Shown one piece after another: positions 1 through 58,880 of a stretch of 64,000 nt of DNA (position 1 is its first letter; every line of letters begins with the position of its first letter). The translations under genes were made by a program, and so were the position numbers. The stretch is from Fratercula arctica (lineage: Eukaryota; Chordata; Aves; Charadriiformes; Alcidae). The stretch is taken from assembly GCA_947846985.1 (NCBI GenBank), contig CANTUZ010000012.1, forward strand, positions 24,080,135-24,144,134. The letters are read 5' to 3'. The notes below the pieces were generated by a model, which searched no databases, was not told the origin of the DNA, and was given only the letters and a program-made list of their open reading frames with translations.

Positions 1-19824
<19,824 letters not shown>

Positions 19825-19955
19825 GGCCGGGGCGGGGGGGAGAGGACGTGCGGTACCGGGCAGCGGGACGGCCGCCCCTCAGGCTCCCGCGGGCTTGGGC
19901 GCGGACGGGAAGCACCGCCAACGCCCGCAGCTGCCAGAGGAGGAGCCGGCCCGGA

Positions 19956-20046
19956 CCCGCCTCAGCGGCGAAGGGGAGGAGGGAGGGCGGGGAGCGCCCT
20001 GAGGGCGCTCCCCGCCCTCCCTCCTCCCCCTCGCCGCTGAGGCGGG
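19956..20046. repeat. Near-perfect inverted repeat (hairpin) in the SLC25A24 promoter
   Basis: Left arm 19956-19999 and right arm 20003-20046 are reverse complements over 44 bp with one mismatch (19972 versus 20030). They are separated by a 3-base loop. The arms are GC-rich, and the innermost stem is GAGCGCCC-TGA-GGGCGCTC. It lies 130-220 bp upstream of the SLC25A24 ATG, so it is in the promoter or 5' UTR. Confidence 0.9.
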
Positions 20047-20130
20047 AAAGAAGGCGCGGAGGGGAAGAGGGCGGTGTCGGTCGCGGCCCCTTCGGGCTCG
20101 CCTCAGCTCTCCCTCTCCACACTTCCACCG

Positions 20131-20727
20131 CCGTACCCAGCTAAACGTTTCCAGCACAAGTAGAGAAGCACTAACGACGCTGCTAAATGGCCGGATTTGG
20201 ATACTTGGGCTCGTTCCAGGCGCCAGCGGGCTGAGGTCGGGGCTGAAGGTGCGTGAGGAGCCCCCTTGTGTGGAGAGCAGAAGGGCAGACTTTGAAAGAG
20301 CTCGGCTGGTTTGGCCTACCAGAACAAAGACTAGAAGAGGAAACTTCTCAGGGGGTTTGGGTGGTTTTTTTGGTTTGGTTTTTTTTTTTTTTTCCTTCAT
20401 AAATAGATCAGTGGAGTAAATGCAAAAGGACACAGCTGGTATGAGGACAACAGGATAGAAAATGTCAGCAAAGTAGGCTCTCCGTGAGAGAGCTGCAGTG
20501 GAAACATGAGACGCTGAATTGAGTATTGCTCTCCTGGAACATGTTCAGTCCATATACAACCACAGAAAGTGCATTTCACCCTTATAGCAGAGGCTTAGTA
20601 GCTTTGTTCAAGCATAATTAATAAAGCTAATGTGCTACTTTGTCTGACCATAGACTAATTGGTGTTTGAAAAAGGGTTAGATGCTGCTATGGCTTGTGTA
20701 TGCAAAGACTACCTGATTGCATTATAG
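20131..20727. other. Intergenic, left part
   Basis: Composition falls from the CpG island into AT-rich DNA. It contains a G/T-rich stretch ending in a T-run (20350-20396). No gene is seen. Confidence 0.75.
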
Positions 20728-21525
20728 GTTCATTGAAACACAGAACAAGCCAGGTGGGAAGGGACCTCAGGGAGTCTGCAGTCCAGCCTCCTGCTCAAAG
20801 CAAGCTCAGCCATGAACTCAGACCTCCAAGGATGGAGCACCTCCATGGACCCCACAACCTCCCCGGACAGCCTGCTCTGCCACCTGACTCTCCTCAGGGA
20901 GGAAGCTTCTCCCCTGCAGCCCAGTCCGAGCCTTTCTCATTCCATTTTGTGCCTGGTGTCTGTTATCCTCCCCACCATGAGGACCCCAGCCCCATTTTCT
21001 TTATAAAATCTCTGTAGGTACCAGGAAGGTAGAGGCCTCCTTTTAGGTCCCCACAAAACCTGATCTTCTCCCAGTTGAGCAAGCTCAGTTTCCTCAGCCA
21101 CTCCTCACAGAGCAAGTGATCCAGCCTGCAGACATCTTGGTGGCCCTTCTGCTGAGCTCTCCAGTTTATCCATGTCTTTCATGTATTGGGGAGCCTAGAA
21201 CTGGACTAGAATATCTCAATGCAGCCTAGCTTGTGCAGGGTAGAAGGGGATAATCATTTCTTCTCTCCATCTGCTGGCCATGCTCCTGTTAGTACAGCTC
21301 AGGATGTTGCTGGCCCATGCTCAGCTTGCACTCTGGCAAGACCCCCAGGTCCTTCTCAGCAGAGCTACTCCCTGCATCGTTGCAAGGGACTATTCCTTCC
21401 TACGTGCAGTACTTCACTTTTGTCCTTGTTGAATTTCACCCCATTCCTCCAGCCTCACTCCAGCACACCAGGTGGTCCCACACAGTTTGGGGTCATCTGG
21501 AAACTTGATGAGAGTGTGCTTTGCT
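20728..21525 (-). mobile_element. CR1 LINE, 5'-truncated, about 0.8 kb
   Basis: Reverse-complement CR1 with its 3' end at the left. Landmarks in order are CAGGTGGGAAGGGACCTCAG, CTCCCAGTTGAGCAAGCTCA, CAGCTCAGGATGTTGCTGGC and TTGTTGAATTTCACCCCATT, then a region matching the CR1 reverse-transcriptase end. It has diverged and all frames carry stops. Confidence 0.85.
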
Positions 21526-24500
21526 GCCTGTCCAAATATAAACATGTTACTTTGTTAGTACTAACATTGTGTATTGGCATGGGCAGAGTCTGAACACACT
21601 TTACTCCTTTCTGGAATAAGGAAAGTGAATGTTGCTGAGGTCATTGCATCCCCGTGATGTAATACTGCTAAGTACTATGGCCTTTGATTCTGTTTTTCTA
21701 CTCATACCATCATCCTTACATCTTTATCTAATAAAGTACAGCGAGTGCAACATTCTCTCATCACTAATTAGAACATGCAAGTAATAACTATCTGTACTAG
21801 TTATTGAATAAAACACAGAGAACTACAACATGAGTGGGCATGAAGCAGTGCTACCTTAAGCTCCCATTGCATATCACTAGGTTTCTAATATCCAGCATTG
21901 TCATTGTCTGAGGTCTTGAAGAAGTATTGTTATTTTCCTATATGATTAATATCGTGCTAAATACTGTACTTATGTATTAACACCATGTATGAATGAGAAC
22001 AACTCAGAAATTAACACCAAACACTTGAAGCATACACTTAAATTGACCTCAGGCAGTTTTACCCTGTATTATGTGCTAATGTCATTTAGATGTTCAACAT
22101 CAGCTAATCATTTCCACGTGATCAATAAAGCTATATGTAAGCACTCACAGGAACCTGCAGGCATTGAGTGTTAACTTTTTTCCTAGCAGCATAATGAGAG
22201 ACACCACATTTTGGTCACCACTTCAGAGTGAATACGTACATATTATATATACACACACTTAATTATTTTTTATCAATTAAATGTATCTATTGCTTTAGTG
22301 GCAATACATACAGGTTTGTGGACTGATTGAGTGTCTGCTATAATTTACCCGCAGTGTAGGTCAAAAGTAGTGTCTGATGGGGGATGACTGACTACAATAA
22401 GAATTGGCATAAATGAAAGATCAAGACAAAAGGAGAACCTGAATGGAATACTGGCATTTTTTCTAAAATCTTTGTAGTTGTCATTAACAACTGTGAAAAC
22501 TTAGTATCTGTAGTCCAAAATTCAAGGTAAAAGAGGAAGAGATGCACTTATTCTTCCTGAAGCAAGAAGGAAGAAGCAAGAAGGAAGAAAAGCTAGTTTT
22601 GGCAGGTTTGGCTTTCGTAAGTGCATCCCGCATAGTTATCATTTATATAGTGTGTACCATACTAGTACAAGTTGTGTAGGAAAAGCAGGCCACAGAAAAC
22701 AGACAGATAATAGAACTTGATAGTTAGACAATTCATTTGCAAATAGGTTCTGCTTTGATTTGTGTGCATGGCAGAAGGTTGGAAGAATGGGTTGTATTTC
22801 ATTGCTCCAGCTTTTTATCTACGATGTGACAACAGTGAAACTCATTTTTCATCGGGCGGTTCCAGATTTGCAGCGGTCTCCCTGAAAATGGAGTATAGAG
22901 CCGTGCAGAAGGTTTAAATGCTTTGACTTTAGTATGACTGGCTGATACCAATAGGAAAAGTAGGTGTCTCATATTTTATGTACATTGACAGATGAACTAT
23001 TGGATACACATCTGAGGAAACCATTCCCCTTGAAAGATACAGACACTAGTTAGGCCTAATTAACTTACTGCAGTGAAACTTGAGGCAGTGACCACAAATG
23101 CAATTCCAGAACTATGCCTCATTTACATCTCTAACAAGAAACTAAGTCTTTCCTATTATGTGGAAGCTAACGCTACCAAAACTATCATTTATTCTAGAAA
23201 TGGTCCTATATAACAGCTTTTGGGGCTGTATTGTTTATGCAGTCCTTGTTTGTTAAAAAGGAGTTTTGAATAGTCCATCATCTTGCACTCTAATTTTTAC
23301 CTTACTCAAAGGAACTGCATAGCCACAAAGGACATCGAAGTCAAGAAATACCTTTGCCCAAGATATGCATCTAAAATAATATTTTTTTTAATTCTGTAAC
23401 ATATCATTTGTATTGAGTATTATAAGGCTTTCTGATATCAACACTGATTAGTAGCAGAACATAAACATATCAGAAAAATATATGCATTTAACTTACTAAA
23501 AGAAGAGCTTTTCATTAGTATATGTATCAATACATGTACAATAAATGTTTAAATCACATCAATACTATCCACTTGGAGGAAGTGCTATAAATATCACAAA
23601 ACCTCAGAGGCTAGAAGCAGACTTGATATATTTTATTAATAGACTAAAAGATAACTCAGATGAATTGCATGATTCAGTGTCTGCTCTAGATATCGTAGCT
23701 CCTTTTCTGTGAGCAAGGAAACACTTCATAATAACCTTAAAATTATTAAAATAGTCTACTGCATGAGCCAAAAGTCACTTCTGGCTTAACTCCAGGGAGT
23801 GCAGTGAAGTTGAGTAATTTTTAAGTTACGAGATCAAATTCAGTTCTGCTACACAGTTAAAAAAAAATGTCTGCTAAGTACATCCAGAAATTTCATGTCA
23901 CCTGAAGGAGCAATCTTCACACACAGGAGGATATAATTAAACGGCACACAAGCAATAAATACTTAGAAGGCAACAGACAAATTTCAGTGTTTTCTCTTGT
24001 TTTAGGGTGAAATGAATGCTTGTGCCATTATAGAGATGTCATTAACTCTGTTTTAAACCATTAGTATAAAATAATTATTCAAAACAAACATATTTTGAAA
24101 TCTCACTATCATATAATAACAAGCTATGGTAAATTCAGTTTCTTTTATTATTTTTCACAGATTTTTCTTTACTTGTCTTGTCTAGCACATGGCATTGGAC
24201 TGGTTTAGCATGAAAAAGGTATTCTGTCTTAATTCAGAAAGACTGATATTGTTTACCAACTAAGGAATGGTGATTTAATGTTGTCAATGGAGGTTAAGCA
24301 GGGTATGCTTCAGCTGTGTTCTGACTTCCCTTGTGCCACATCACCATTTCAGAGGGCACAGAACACCTTGTAGGATTGGGGCTGTCACCTGAGCTTTATT
24401 TGCAGCACAGCTTTAAATAGCCACACCACACAAAGGCAGTGACCATTGAGAGGGTAATCAGAGAGACTGCCCTTGTAGGTTTGTGCTAGGCATGTACAAA

Positions 24501-25490
24501 TGTATTTGGAGGACTGAGACTTCACCACGTATTCCTTCAAGCAGCGTAAGAAGTGTCCTGATTATAGTATTTACTTACCCACCCTGCATTTAACTCCCAT
24601 TGAGCTCACTTTTTAATTTAGTTTCAGACATCCAAATCAATCTCTTATGACCAAGATAGAGTACTTACTTACAATTGATTGCTGCTAGAAGGACTGATCT
24701 GGGTACAGGTTGTAGCCCAGACCTTATGTCAGATCAAGTACAGTGACATCTAAAGCCAAACCCATAGAATGTTTCAAAGTTTTTCTGATGCCACTACTCT
24801 CTGGAAAACCTAGCTACAGGTCAGAAATAGACATACCCAGCAGGGAAATGGTGCTGCAGAAAACAAATAGGCTGTATGGATGAACACAGGTCACTTTAGT
24901 TCTGTTTCCAGCAATGATATACACGCTGGTGCTCTGGAGAATTTAAAAATCCCAGAGACCTGGGCTTCACCTGTCCATAAAGGAATTTCCCTTTTAACTC
25001 CTGCAACTTTGACTGAAATCTTACCTTCTTCAGGAGACCTTTTGAATTATTTGATTCATGCTGGTGTAACTGTGGTATTTTGAAAAACACTGGCTTTTCT
25101 TGAATCTTTGAGGCTTTGTACCTGTTTGAGTGACGTTCAACTTCTTTAAAGATTTATGAATTGCTCCTAAAATAAAACTCCAGTGCTTTAAACTTGCAGA
25201 AGCTTTACATCAATGACAACACAGGATTGTTACATTACCCACAGTGTTTATCCTTGTTTGAAAGGTGCCTCTGCTATTTTGAGATTAAGTATTCCAAATA
25301 TATTTAGAAGTCTATATTTCTGACACATTTGACTTTGACTCTTTCTGATCAAGAAGGTTATACCGAATACAGAAGACATTTTCAAGTCACCAGTTTCAGG
25401 ATGTAAATATAGTCCCCTGGATAGCATTGGTCTTTTTCAGATGAGAACTGCATTTTAATCAAACCACCTGAAGTCACTGGGTAACCACCC
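21526..25490. other. Intergenic, AT-rich
   Basis: About 4 kb with no recognisable gene or RNA. A short direct repeat of GAAGCAAGAAGGAA lies near 22558-22590. Enhancers cannot be judged by eye. Confidence 0.7.
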
Positions 25491-25494
25491 CTTT

Positions 25495-26040
25495 CTTTGT
25501 TTTAGCAGTTTTCAGGACAGAAGGTCAGAGCAAGGGCCAGCTCCCTCCTCAAAAGCAGGAAGCTGAGAGCAAGAATACAGATAGCAGAGAACTCACCAGC
25601 CAGGGTGTCTCCCATCCTGCAGCACCTAAGCAAGGAGAGCAGGCACCCACAGCATCCATGCTGAGAACACAACCCAGGGTCCAGTCCAGCAACAGCAGTC
25701 AGATGTATCTACAATGAAAAGATAGGCCTGAAATCAAACCAGAAAGTCAATCTGCAAGTTAGTAGCCACAACAAGGTGCAGGCAGGACTACAATGCAATA
25801 ACTACTCCATAGACATGCACAGTTACAGCAGGGCTCTAACAGGGACTGCTAGCTCAGAGCTGAGCTTAAATGGGTGCCCTGGGCAGGGTGTGGGTGAGGA
25901 CCCAGGTGAGGCTGCTCAGGGCAGTTACAGCCTATTGGTGCACTCAGCATATAAACTCCTACAACTGCCTAAGAAATTCAGTTATGTAGAGGACCTGCTT
26001 ATACTAGAGGCTACACAAGGGGTATGTGCTAACCTATAGA
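25495..26040. repeat. Probable unclassified dispersed repeat (possibly LTR-derived)
   Basis: A compositionally distinct, purine-rich stretch of about 0.5 kb inside AT-rich DNA. Its phrasing (CAGGGTCCAGTCCAGCAACA; GAGCTGAGCTTAAATGGGTG; GTGAGGCTGCTCAGGGCAGT) resembles avian interspersed repeats I have seen. I cannot assign a family, and no terminal TG...CA pair could be settled. Confidence 0.35.
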
Positions 26041-27569
26041 CTTTAATAATTTGTGAAGGTTGCTGGCATATTCCTCTAACCAAGAATAAGTTAGCTTAGA
26101 TTTTCTTTAAGGTATTGTATAATAGCTAGACTAATTGTATTTATGGCACTTCTAGCAGATAATTCATCTAGTATGCAGCTCTGGTTCTTCAACCTTACTT
26201 TTCTGCCTAGATACATAGGACCTTCCAGCTAAATATGGTAATCTCTTCTATCAATCTGAAATATTTATTTTGAACAAATCTCTGGAATTGGTTCTTTAGC
26301 CTTGAAAGAAAGGAGCATGTTCATGTAACTTGATACCAACCAAATACTAACTCACTCCCTTTAGGTGCTGAAAATCTTTCATGTTCTACTGCTTTTAACA
26401 GAGAGCTGATGAATACAGTACCCAAATAGTTGCCTTGTAGGATATGTTATAGACTGTTGTAATCTAGGAAAGAAAGAACAGTTTCAGAACTATTTTAGAG
26501 CAGACTGAAGAAGTGTTCTCAATGGGGGAATTTCTAGGTCAAGGCCAAGTGCTTAAACCTTCTCCCAAAGATGTTATAATATTAATTTTACTTTAGTTAA
26601 ACAGCTTCTTTCAGAGCCAGTCACTACTTGACATTTGGGAATTTTGGAGGGCAGTTTTTGTTAGGAACATGAAACTGATAATGGAGTCAGGACTATCCTT
26701 GTAGTTCTTTTTACTGGAAAACTCCGTATATAAATACTTTCTATCACCTGGATGTTGTAGAACAGAGAAAAAAAAAAACCAAACAGCACAAGAACACTTC
26801 TCTTGCTGGCACCCTGTTTTTATGCTTTTTACTCTTTACTACTTTCTTTTTTTTTTTCCTTAGGATCATGCTACTGGATAGTGGTTGACATTTTGGTATA
26901 CTTAGCCATGCACATCGCTTGTGATGTCTGTATTCATCAGGTATGTATTCCATGAAAAATATGTTTTTGTATATTTGTCCTGAATGAATGAGGGGCAGCT
27001 GTAACTTTCACAAGCTGCAACAGGATTTCAGGGGCTCAGCACCACACTGCATGCACAATCTTACAAATTGTTTTTCTTACCATGTGAATAAATGCTCAGT
27101 TGTGGGAAGACATGCTGTCTGTCAGGGCTTTCTTACGCAACATTGTGAAGAGGAAACTGATCTGCTGATGGAGGCTGCTCGGAACTTGTTTTATGTTTTA
27201 GTCTCCTGGAATGGGTTTTTGAGAGAAAGCTGGTCCCTGCAGAGCACATGCTGGTGTTCAACTGTGCATTATACAAAACGGTGTTGGATGTGTGCTGCTG
27301 TGATCATCTGTGCTACAGGACTGTTCTTAAATGTAAACACGGATGTGTACATTCCTCCTCCTCTGCACAACTGTGAACATCTGTTGCTCCTATCAGAAGT
27401 GGAGCTAGTTGTAAATTACAGGCTGAACTGCTGCAAAAGACCCTGATAAGGTTCGCGTTACAGTAGAAGGAAGCCAAACTCAGTTGAAATTACGACGTCT
27501 AAACGATGTTTGGTTTTGTTAATGCTCTTTAAAATAATAACGTTTAGCAGATGTAATGTTAGCCAAACG
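26041..27569. other. Intergenic upstream of FAM102B
   Basis: Holds an exon-like segment at 26864-26940 and, just downstream, an open frame of 152 codons at 26988-27446 on the plus strand. Neither is recognised as a known protein. The rest is AT-rich and without visible features. Confidence 0.6.
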
Positions 27570-27920
27570 GTATGTTTCGGCTGGCCGGGCGCCCCCCGCC
27601 GCCCCGGCAGTGTACCTGGGAGGGGGAGAGCTGCCGGGGGTGGATCCACCAGCTCCGCTCTGCCGGGGCGGCGGCCACCTCCATGCTCCGGACACCCACG
27701 GCTGCTCGGGACGGCGCCACGTCGAGTTCCCGTTATTGGACCACTTTGCAAACGGCACCGGCCGTTGCTTCACTCCTTCGCGAAACGACGCGCCGGCTTT
27801 CGAGCCTTTTGCCACGGTAGCGGCCGGGGCTCGGCGGTGCCGGCGAACGGCTCCCTCCCCGGCCGCGCCCCGCCGCCAGCCGTTGCGGGCAGCGGGCGGA
27901 GCGGAGGCGGGCGGGTTTGA

Positions 27921-53781
<25,861 letters not shown>

Positions 53782-56262
53782 ACTAGAATGACAAACGAGG
53801 AAAACTTGGAGCTCTGGCATTGATACTTCTGGTTTTGTTTGCTCTGTTGCAAGAGTTGTGAAAGCCAAAATGAACTCAATGTGATCTTTGTTTTGAAAAG
53901 TAATGGAATGGTCCTTGCTAACAGAGCTTCATCTTCTGTGGTACGAAGGCAATGTTCAACTATGTATACCTTTCGTGAGCTCTACCTGATGTTAATGGAA
54001 CTACTTGCTCTTTAAGTTGTGTGAAACATTTTTGGAAGGGTGATGAAATGAGTCTCATTTCAGTACTTTATACAGGATATTACTTGTGGTGATGTACTTT
54101 GTAACTTCTTTTCTAAAGAAGCTTCTGAAAGTCAATCTTAAATGAAACTGAAGAAATTAATTACTCAGTTTGATCCTATCTGACATTTTAGTCTTACAGA
54201 AGCTAATTACTTTTATCAAGTCAAAGTTATTAGCAACCCAAAATTAAGGCCTCCACAAAACAACCCAACTATGTTTTAACATAACCAAAACCTTTCCTTA
54301 AGAGTACTGAGCATAACATCATTGTAAGGGTGAACAGTAGAGGTGAACTTCACATCCATTTGAAAAAAAAACCAACTAAATAGATCTCAACCAGCCACTA
54401 ATCGGTTGTATTAACTCTAAATGAAATCTAGAGGCTTAAATGCATCAAATGTGACATCTGTTTCCATGCAAGTGACAAAAGAAGTGGGATTCCACATCAA
54501 AATACTAAGGCACGGTAGTGTATTATCAAGAAAGCTGGCTTGATTGTTAAATCTGGAGTTCAAAAGCTGTTTCCACAGAAACTCACTTCAATAATGCATG
54601 AACCTTGAGATTCAATGGGATGGTATTGTTTACAAACCTAGTCAGTCGTTTACTACCACTTAGAACTTTTTATTGTAGGTTAATCCTTCACAGCTAGTTA
54701 GTGCTTTGCTTGTGTTTTGAATGTGCCTTGCGGGATTGGGGAGGTAAAGGGAGATTAAACTATTTACTAAGCAATTTAAACTTTAAAACTAGGTAAACAT
54801 CTATACTATTATCAATATAACTTATTAAGAGAAGCACTTTATTGTAGATGTACTCTGCACTCTGAAAACATCTTACTGTGCAACAGATCTGTTGAACGCT
54901 TCTTCCTTCACTATCTGTCCAGTGTTACATTAAGGTCAATGTACTGTATTTAAATTTGCACAAATAGTAATTTGCCTGACAGGCAAGAAAGATGAAAGGT
55001 ATCTTAAATTTTTCATTGAGAATTATGAAAGAATCAATTTTTAAAGGGATCTGTTAGGTGACACAGTTCTAATTCAGGCTTGGCTCTGCTGTATTTAATT
55101 GTAAACTGCAAATTACCTTAATTTTGTTATGATTAGTTGTATTGCTCATCAGTAAGGCTTGGATTGGATAAAAATACCAATAGTGTGGCCATTTTTGAAA
55201 GCTCTGAATGCTTGAAATTCTACTCTAAGTGATGTTTGACACCCTTTTATTGATGTATAGGTAGGCTATATTTAATAGGTTAAATTAGGAAAAGCAGGCT
55301 TTGTTTTACATAAATCCATAGTACAATTATTAAACTAATTTTTATGTGTTTAAGCGAGTTTCAGATTTTAAAGCTTAAGTACTGTTATTGAATATGATTA
55401 ATATGAGCTCTCTCTGTTATGGTACCTAAATACTTTTATTTTCTACTGTTAATTGTAATCTCTTTAAAGTGTTTTAATGGATAAAATAATTAATACAAAG
55501 ATTATATTTTAGCTGCTGTTATTAGAAGTGTGGTATTATCCATTTCTGCCCTCCACAGGAATTTTAAACAGAAACTACATAAGTAGTATAACTACATAGC
55601 TAGTATAAAACTCACTCTCAGAACACTACAGTTTCCTTTCCTGTTATATTATTAACTTGTACCAAAAACTCCTACTGCAAGCCAAAAGATGCATGAAATT
55701 TGTATAATTTAGTTGCTTTCAGTACTCTTTAGCACTGCTACACTTGTTGTCAAATCTATTAAAACCAGTAGTAGTTAGATGGTAGCTTACTTAAGTTTAC
55801 TAGGAAAAACAGGCATAGTTAAGGAAAACAGACTTCTAAAAAACATTGTACAGCTACTTATGTAATTCTTAAGGGAATTTCCATATCCCAGATTTGTGTT
55901 CTGTGTTAAAAGGCACAGCTAACTGCCATGGATTAGATATTTTGTTTACTAGAAACCAATTATTTTCTTGCTTAAGCAGATCTTTTAAATAGGAGGGAAG
56001 TTTACAGGGAAATCAAGCTTTTAGTAAAACTGTATCCTAGTAATTTATTGTTCTGACTTTGAGTTACAACTCTTTATGAAGTGATTCTCTAATTGTGCAT
56101 ATTTTTTAAGTGGAACATAACCTTCATATTAGTATTTTCTTTTTTTGTAATTTGTGTTATAAGAATACTGGAGACTCATACAGTAAACTGTTCAGGATGT
56201 GTTGGTGGTTTTTGGTGTTTTTTCACTGTATTTGCAGTAATGCAAATCTCTCAGCCACTCAA

Positions 56263-56268
56263 AATAAA
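56263..56268 (+). terminator. Candidate FAM102B poly(A) signal, proximal
   Basis: AATAAA followed within 25 bases by T/G-rich sequence (CTTGTCTTC, TCTGTTTC). It lies about 2.5 kb after the stop codon. The site itself is seen; use is inferred. Confidence 0.4.
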
Positions 56269-58850
56269 CTCTTGTCTTCAGCTTGGAATCTGTTTCTAAA
56301 CAACTGCGATTTTTTTTTTTTAATGCAAAAATAACAAAATTAGCTGTAAGTTTGTGTCCATTTCAGTTTCTCTACTGCTTTTCAAACTTTACCTCTGCAG
56401 CTTATTAAACTTCATCTCCAATCCACAAAGTATTTAATGGCACCATTACTAGTACAGTTATTTATCTGTCTCCTGGAGAGGAAAAATATGTCAGTCTTAC
56501 ACAAATGAAGAATCAATTTTAAAGTGTGAGGCATATTAGTAGGTTAATTATCAGGCAGACTCCACAATTTAGCAGTATTTGGGGAAAGTGAGGGCACTGT
56601 GTATAGTCCCTCCTCACCTTGCAAATGACAATTAATCCTCCTCAGTTGAGTGTAAAGACTTTAGTACTACTACTAAAACTTTTCATACAATTTGTATAAC
56701 TTTGTGAATTACCTTCATATTTTTCTAACAAACTACTTGTGGTATGTATTTCTATTCTCATCAACGCATTCAAAATAACCAAGCTTTTTGGTACTGCAGT
56801 AAGCATCTGTTCTTACATTATTTAAAAAAAAAAAAAACAAAAAACAAAAAACAAAAAACTAATCAATTAGTTGTATAGTAAGGATTAAGAGAAGTAACTG
56901 TACCATGTATAACCAACGGCAGTCTCAGCTGTCTTTCCATTCAAAAAGGAAAACATTTTTTCCAAAAATTCAGCAGAATACCCTGGAATTCCTTTTGTGG
57001 GTTGTTGTCTCTCTTCTGGTTTTATGAATCAACAGTTTCCTTATAAAATAAAAGTCAAATCTCATCAGCAAACACATCCTCCAGTTAAGGACCTCAGAGA
57101 CTTCTCTCAGAAGTATGAAGTATACATGTACATACATAAAAACAGTCATAGATGCTAGTCACCTTCTAATACCAGCAACTGCAACTATAATCAATAGGGG
57201 ATGTTTTTTAAATGCTTTGTTTTTTCTAATTCTGTATTTTCACACTGTTGTAGTGACGTATGTGTTGTAAGGAAAACATATCATTGAGACATAGTTCTTT
57301 TTTAATCTGGAAGGACAATATCTCATGAATGAAAATAAGGCTATGCACCACTGTTGCACATACATATGTAATATACCAAGGCAAAACCATTATTGTGGTA
57401 TGGGAAAAGATTTTCCTTCGCTACTTCAGAAAAAAAAAAAAAAAAAAAAAAAGCAGCAATATGAAGTACCAGAACTTCAAGTGCTGTCATTGAACACTTA
57501 GGTGCATTCTGGGGACCTTCTGACATGGGAAGCAACAACACAGAGACAAAGATTAGCATGGTAAAAAATGACTTTCTATAATTCTTGAGGCAAAACAAGT
57601 AGTTCTGCCTTCTCCCTGTTCTTGCCTGCTCTCCTCTTCCCACTTGTTGCACCACTACAAGTTTCTGTGACAGGTAAGTTGATTGAATTCCCTGTATGGA
57701 CTCTCAGCAGGATCTGCCAACAAGTTAATAAAAAAATTTGTTAACATTTCTGTGGGACAGGTTATTTTTATTTTGTTGCTTCCTTGTTAAAAACTAGGTA
57801 AGTAACATTTTTTTTATTTATGTGAAGGAAAATCTCTAAGCACATGCTAGCAAAGCTTTGCCTAGGTTCAGAGCTGGATGCACTACTTTTCCAATCACAA
57901 CTAAAACTGTTCATATACTTCTAAAGAAAGCACTAGTTGTGGGGTATTTATTTTTTTTTAAATTGTCTTCTCTTATAGCTACTGCTGTTTCCCCAGTGTC
58001 ATCATTTGAGTATATGGTAGTGTCACTGCCTTTTCTTTTGGGGATGGTCCCAGTGAACTGCTTGCATACAAGCCTGCATTAAAATGTGTTTGTTTGGTGA
58101 ATAAGAAAGTGCAAAATTGCAAAAGTGCAAAATTGCATAACAATTTTTATGTCATTTCAGAAGCCCCCTCCTATGTTTCTTCTACTCAATTTAAATAGAA
58201 AAACAAAAAAGTCCCACCAACTAACATTACAAGTTACACATAACCCAGCTGTAACTGAATGGTCTAAATATCATTTATCAATGTAATAAGTATGGAATAG
58301 AGCCTAATACCATGGAAACCCATCTGAGACAGGACTGAAACACATCAGAAGTTTATTAGCTGTGAGATCTATTTGTTTGAGAAATCTCTGTGGAGACAGA
58401 CAATTAACTCCTATGGCTCTCACAATTAGGCAGTTGCTTTTTATTTATTAAAATAAGTGAGGGGATAGTTTTAGAATTTATTTATACCACTTCCTCACTT
58501 TATTATTGATTTAAAACATGGATCAGAAAACATTCCATTCAGCTATTCTGACCATAATCAATCCCTACTAACTTGCTCAATAACTATCAAATTATTTCCC
58601 TTTTATTCAGGATACTGCACTGTTGGTTTTTTTTTTTTTGTTTAGTGGTGGTTTTTTTTTAATATCTACTTTATTTGGATTTTACAGGTCTGAACAACCT
58701 AAGGCTGATCTGTTTTGAGATGTGTGCCATCTCCTGGTCAGTAATATTGCCACAAGTCTAAAACATTTCATCATCATAAACTTCCTTTCAGCATCCTGAT
58801 TTGAGACATTGGAACCGACCTTTGTCAAACTGCAAGTTTAAATGGGACAC

Positions 58851-58856
58851 AATAAA
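58851..58856 (+). terminator. Candidate FAM102B poly(A) signal, distal
   Basis: AATAAA followed by TACTCTGTTTATTC. The minus strand of the same spot carries AATAAA too (58864-58869), so it could serve either of the two convergent genes. Confidence 0.35.
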
Positions 58857-58880
58857 TACTCTGTTTATTCACAAATAGTC

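Larger units (their letters stand above)
53782..58880 (+). other. Probable FAM102B 3' UTR
   Basis: Downstream of the TAG there is about 5 kb of AT-rich sequence without exons of another gene. AATAAA occurs at 56263-56268 (followed by CTTGTCTTCAG), 57047-57052 and 58851-58856, any of which could end the transcript. A long 3' UTR is usual for mammalian FAM102B. The extent here is inference. A-runs at 56822-56836 and 57429-57452 and a short duplication GTGCAAAATTGCA near 58109-58138 are the only simple repeats seen. Confidence 0.5.

Noticed and set aside
19879..20433. 184-codon minus-strand frame upstream of SLC25A24
   Set aside because: It runs through the CpG island and a T-run (giving a Lys/Pro stretch) and includes the hairpin, which produces a duplicated peptide. 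It has no family similarity.
20694..21593. Plus-strand frames of 107 and 124 codons
   Set aside because: They are antisense translations of a degraded CR1.
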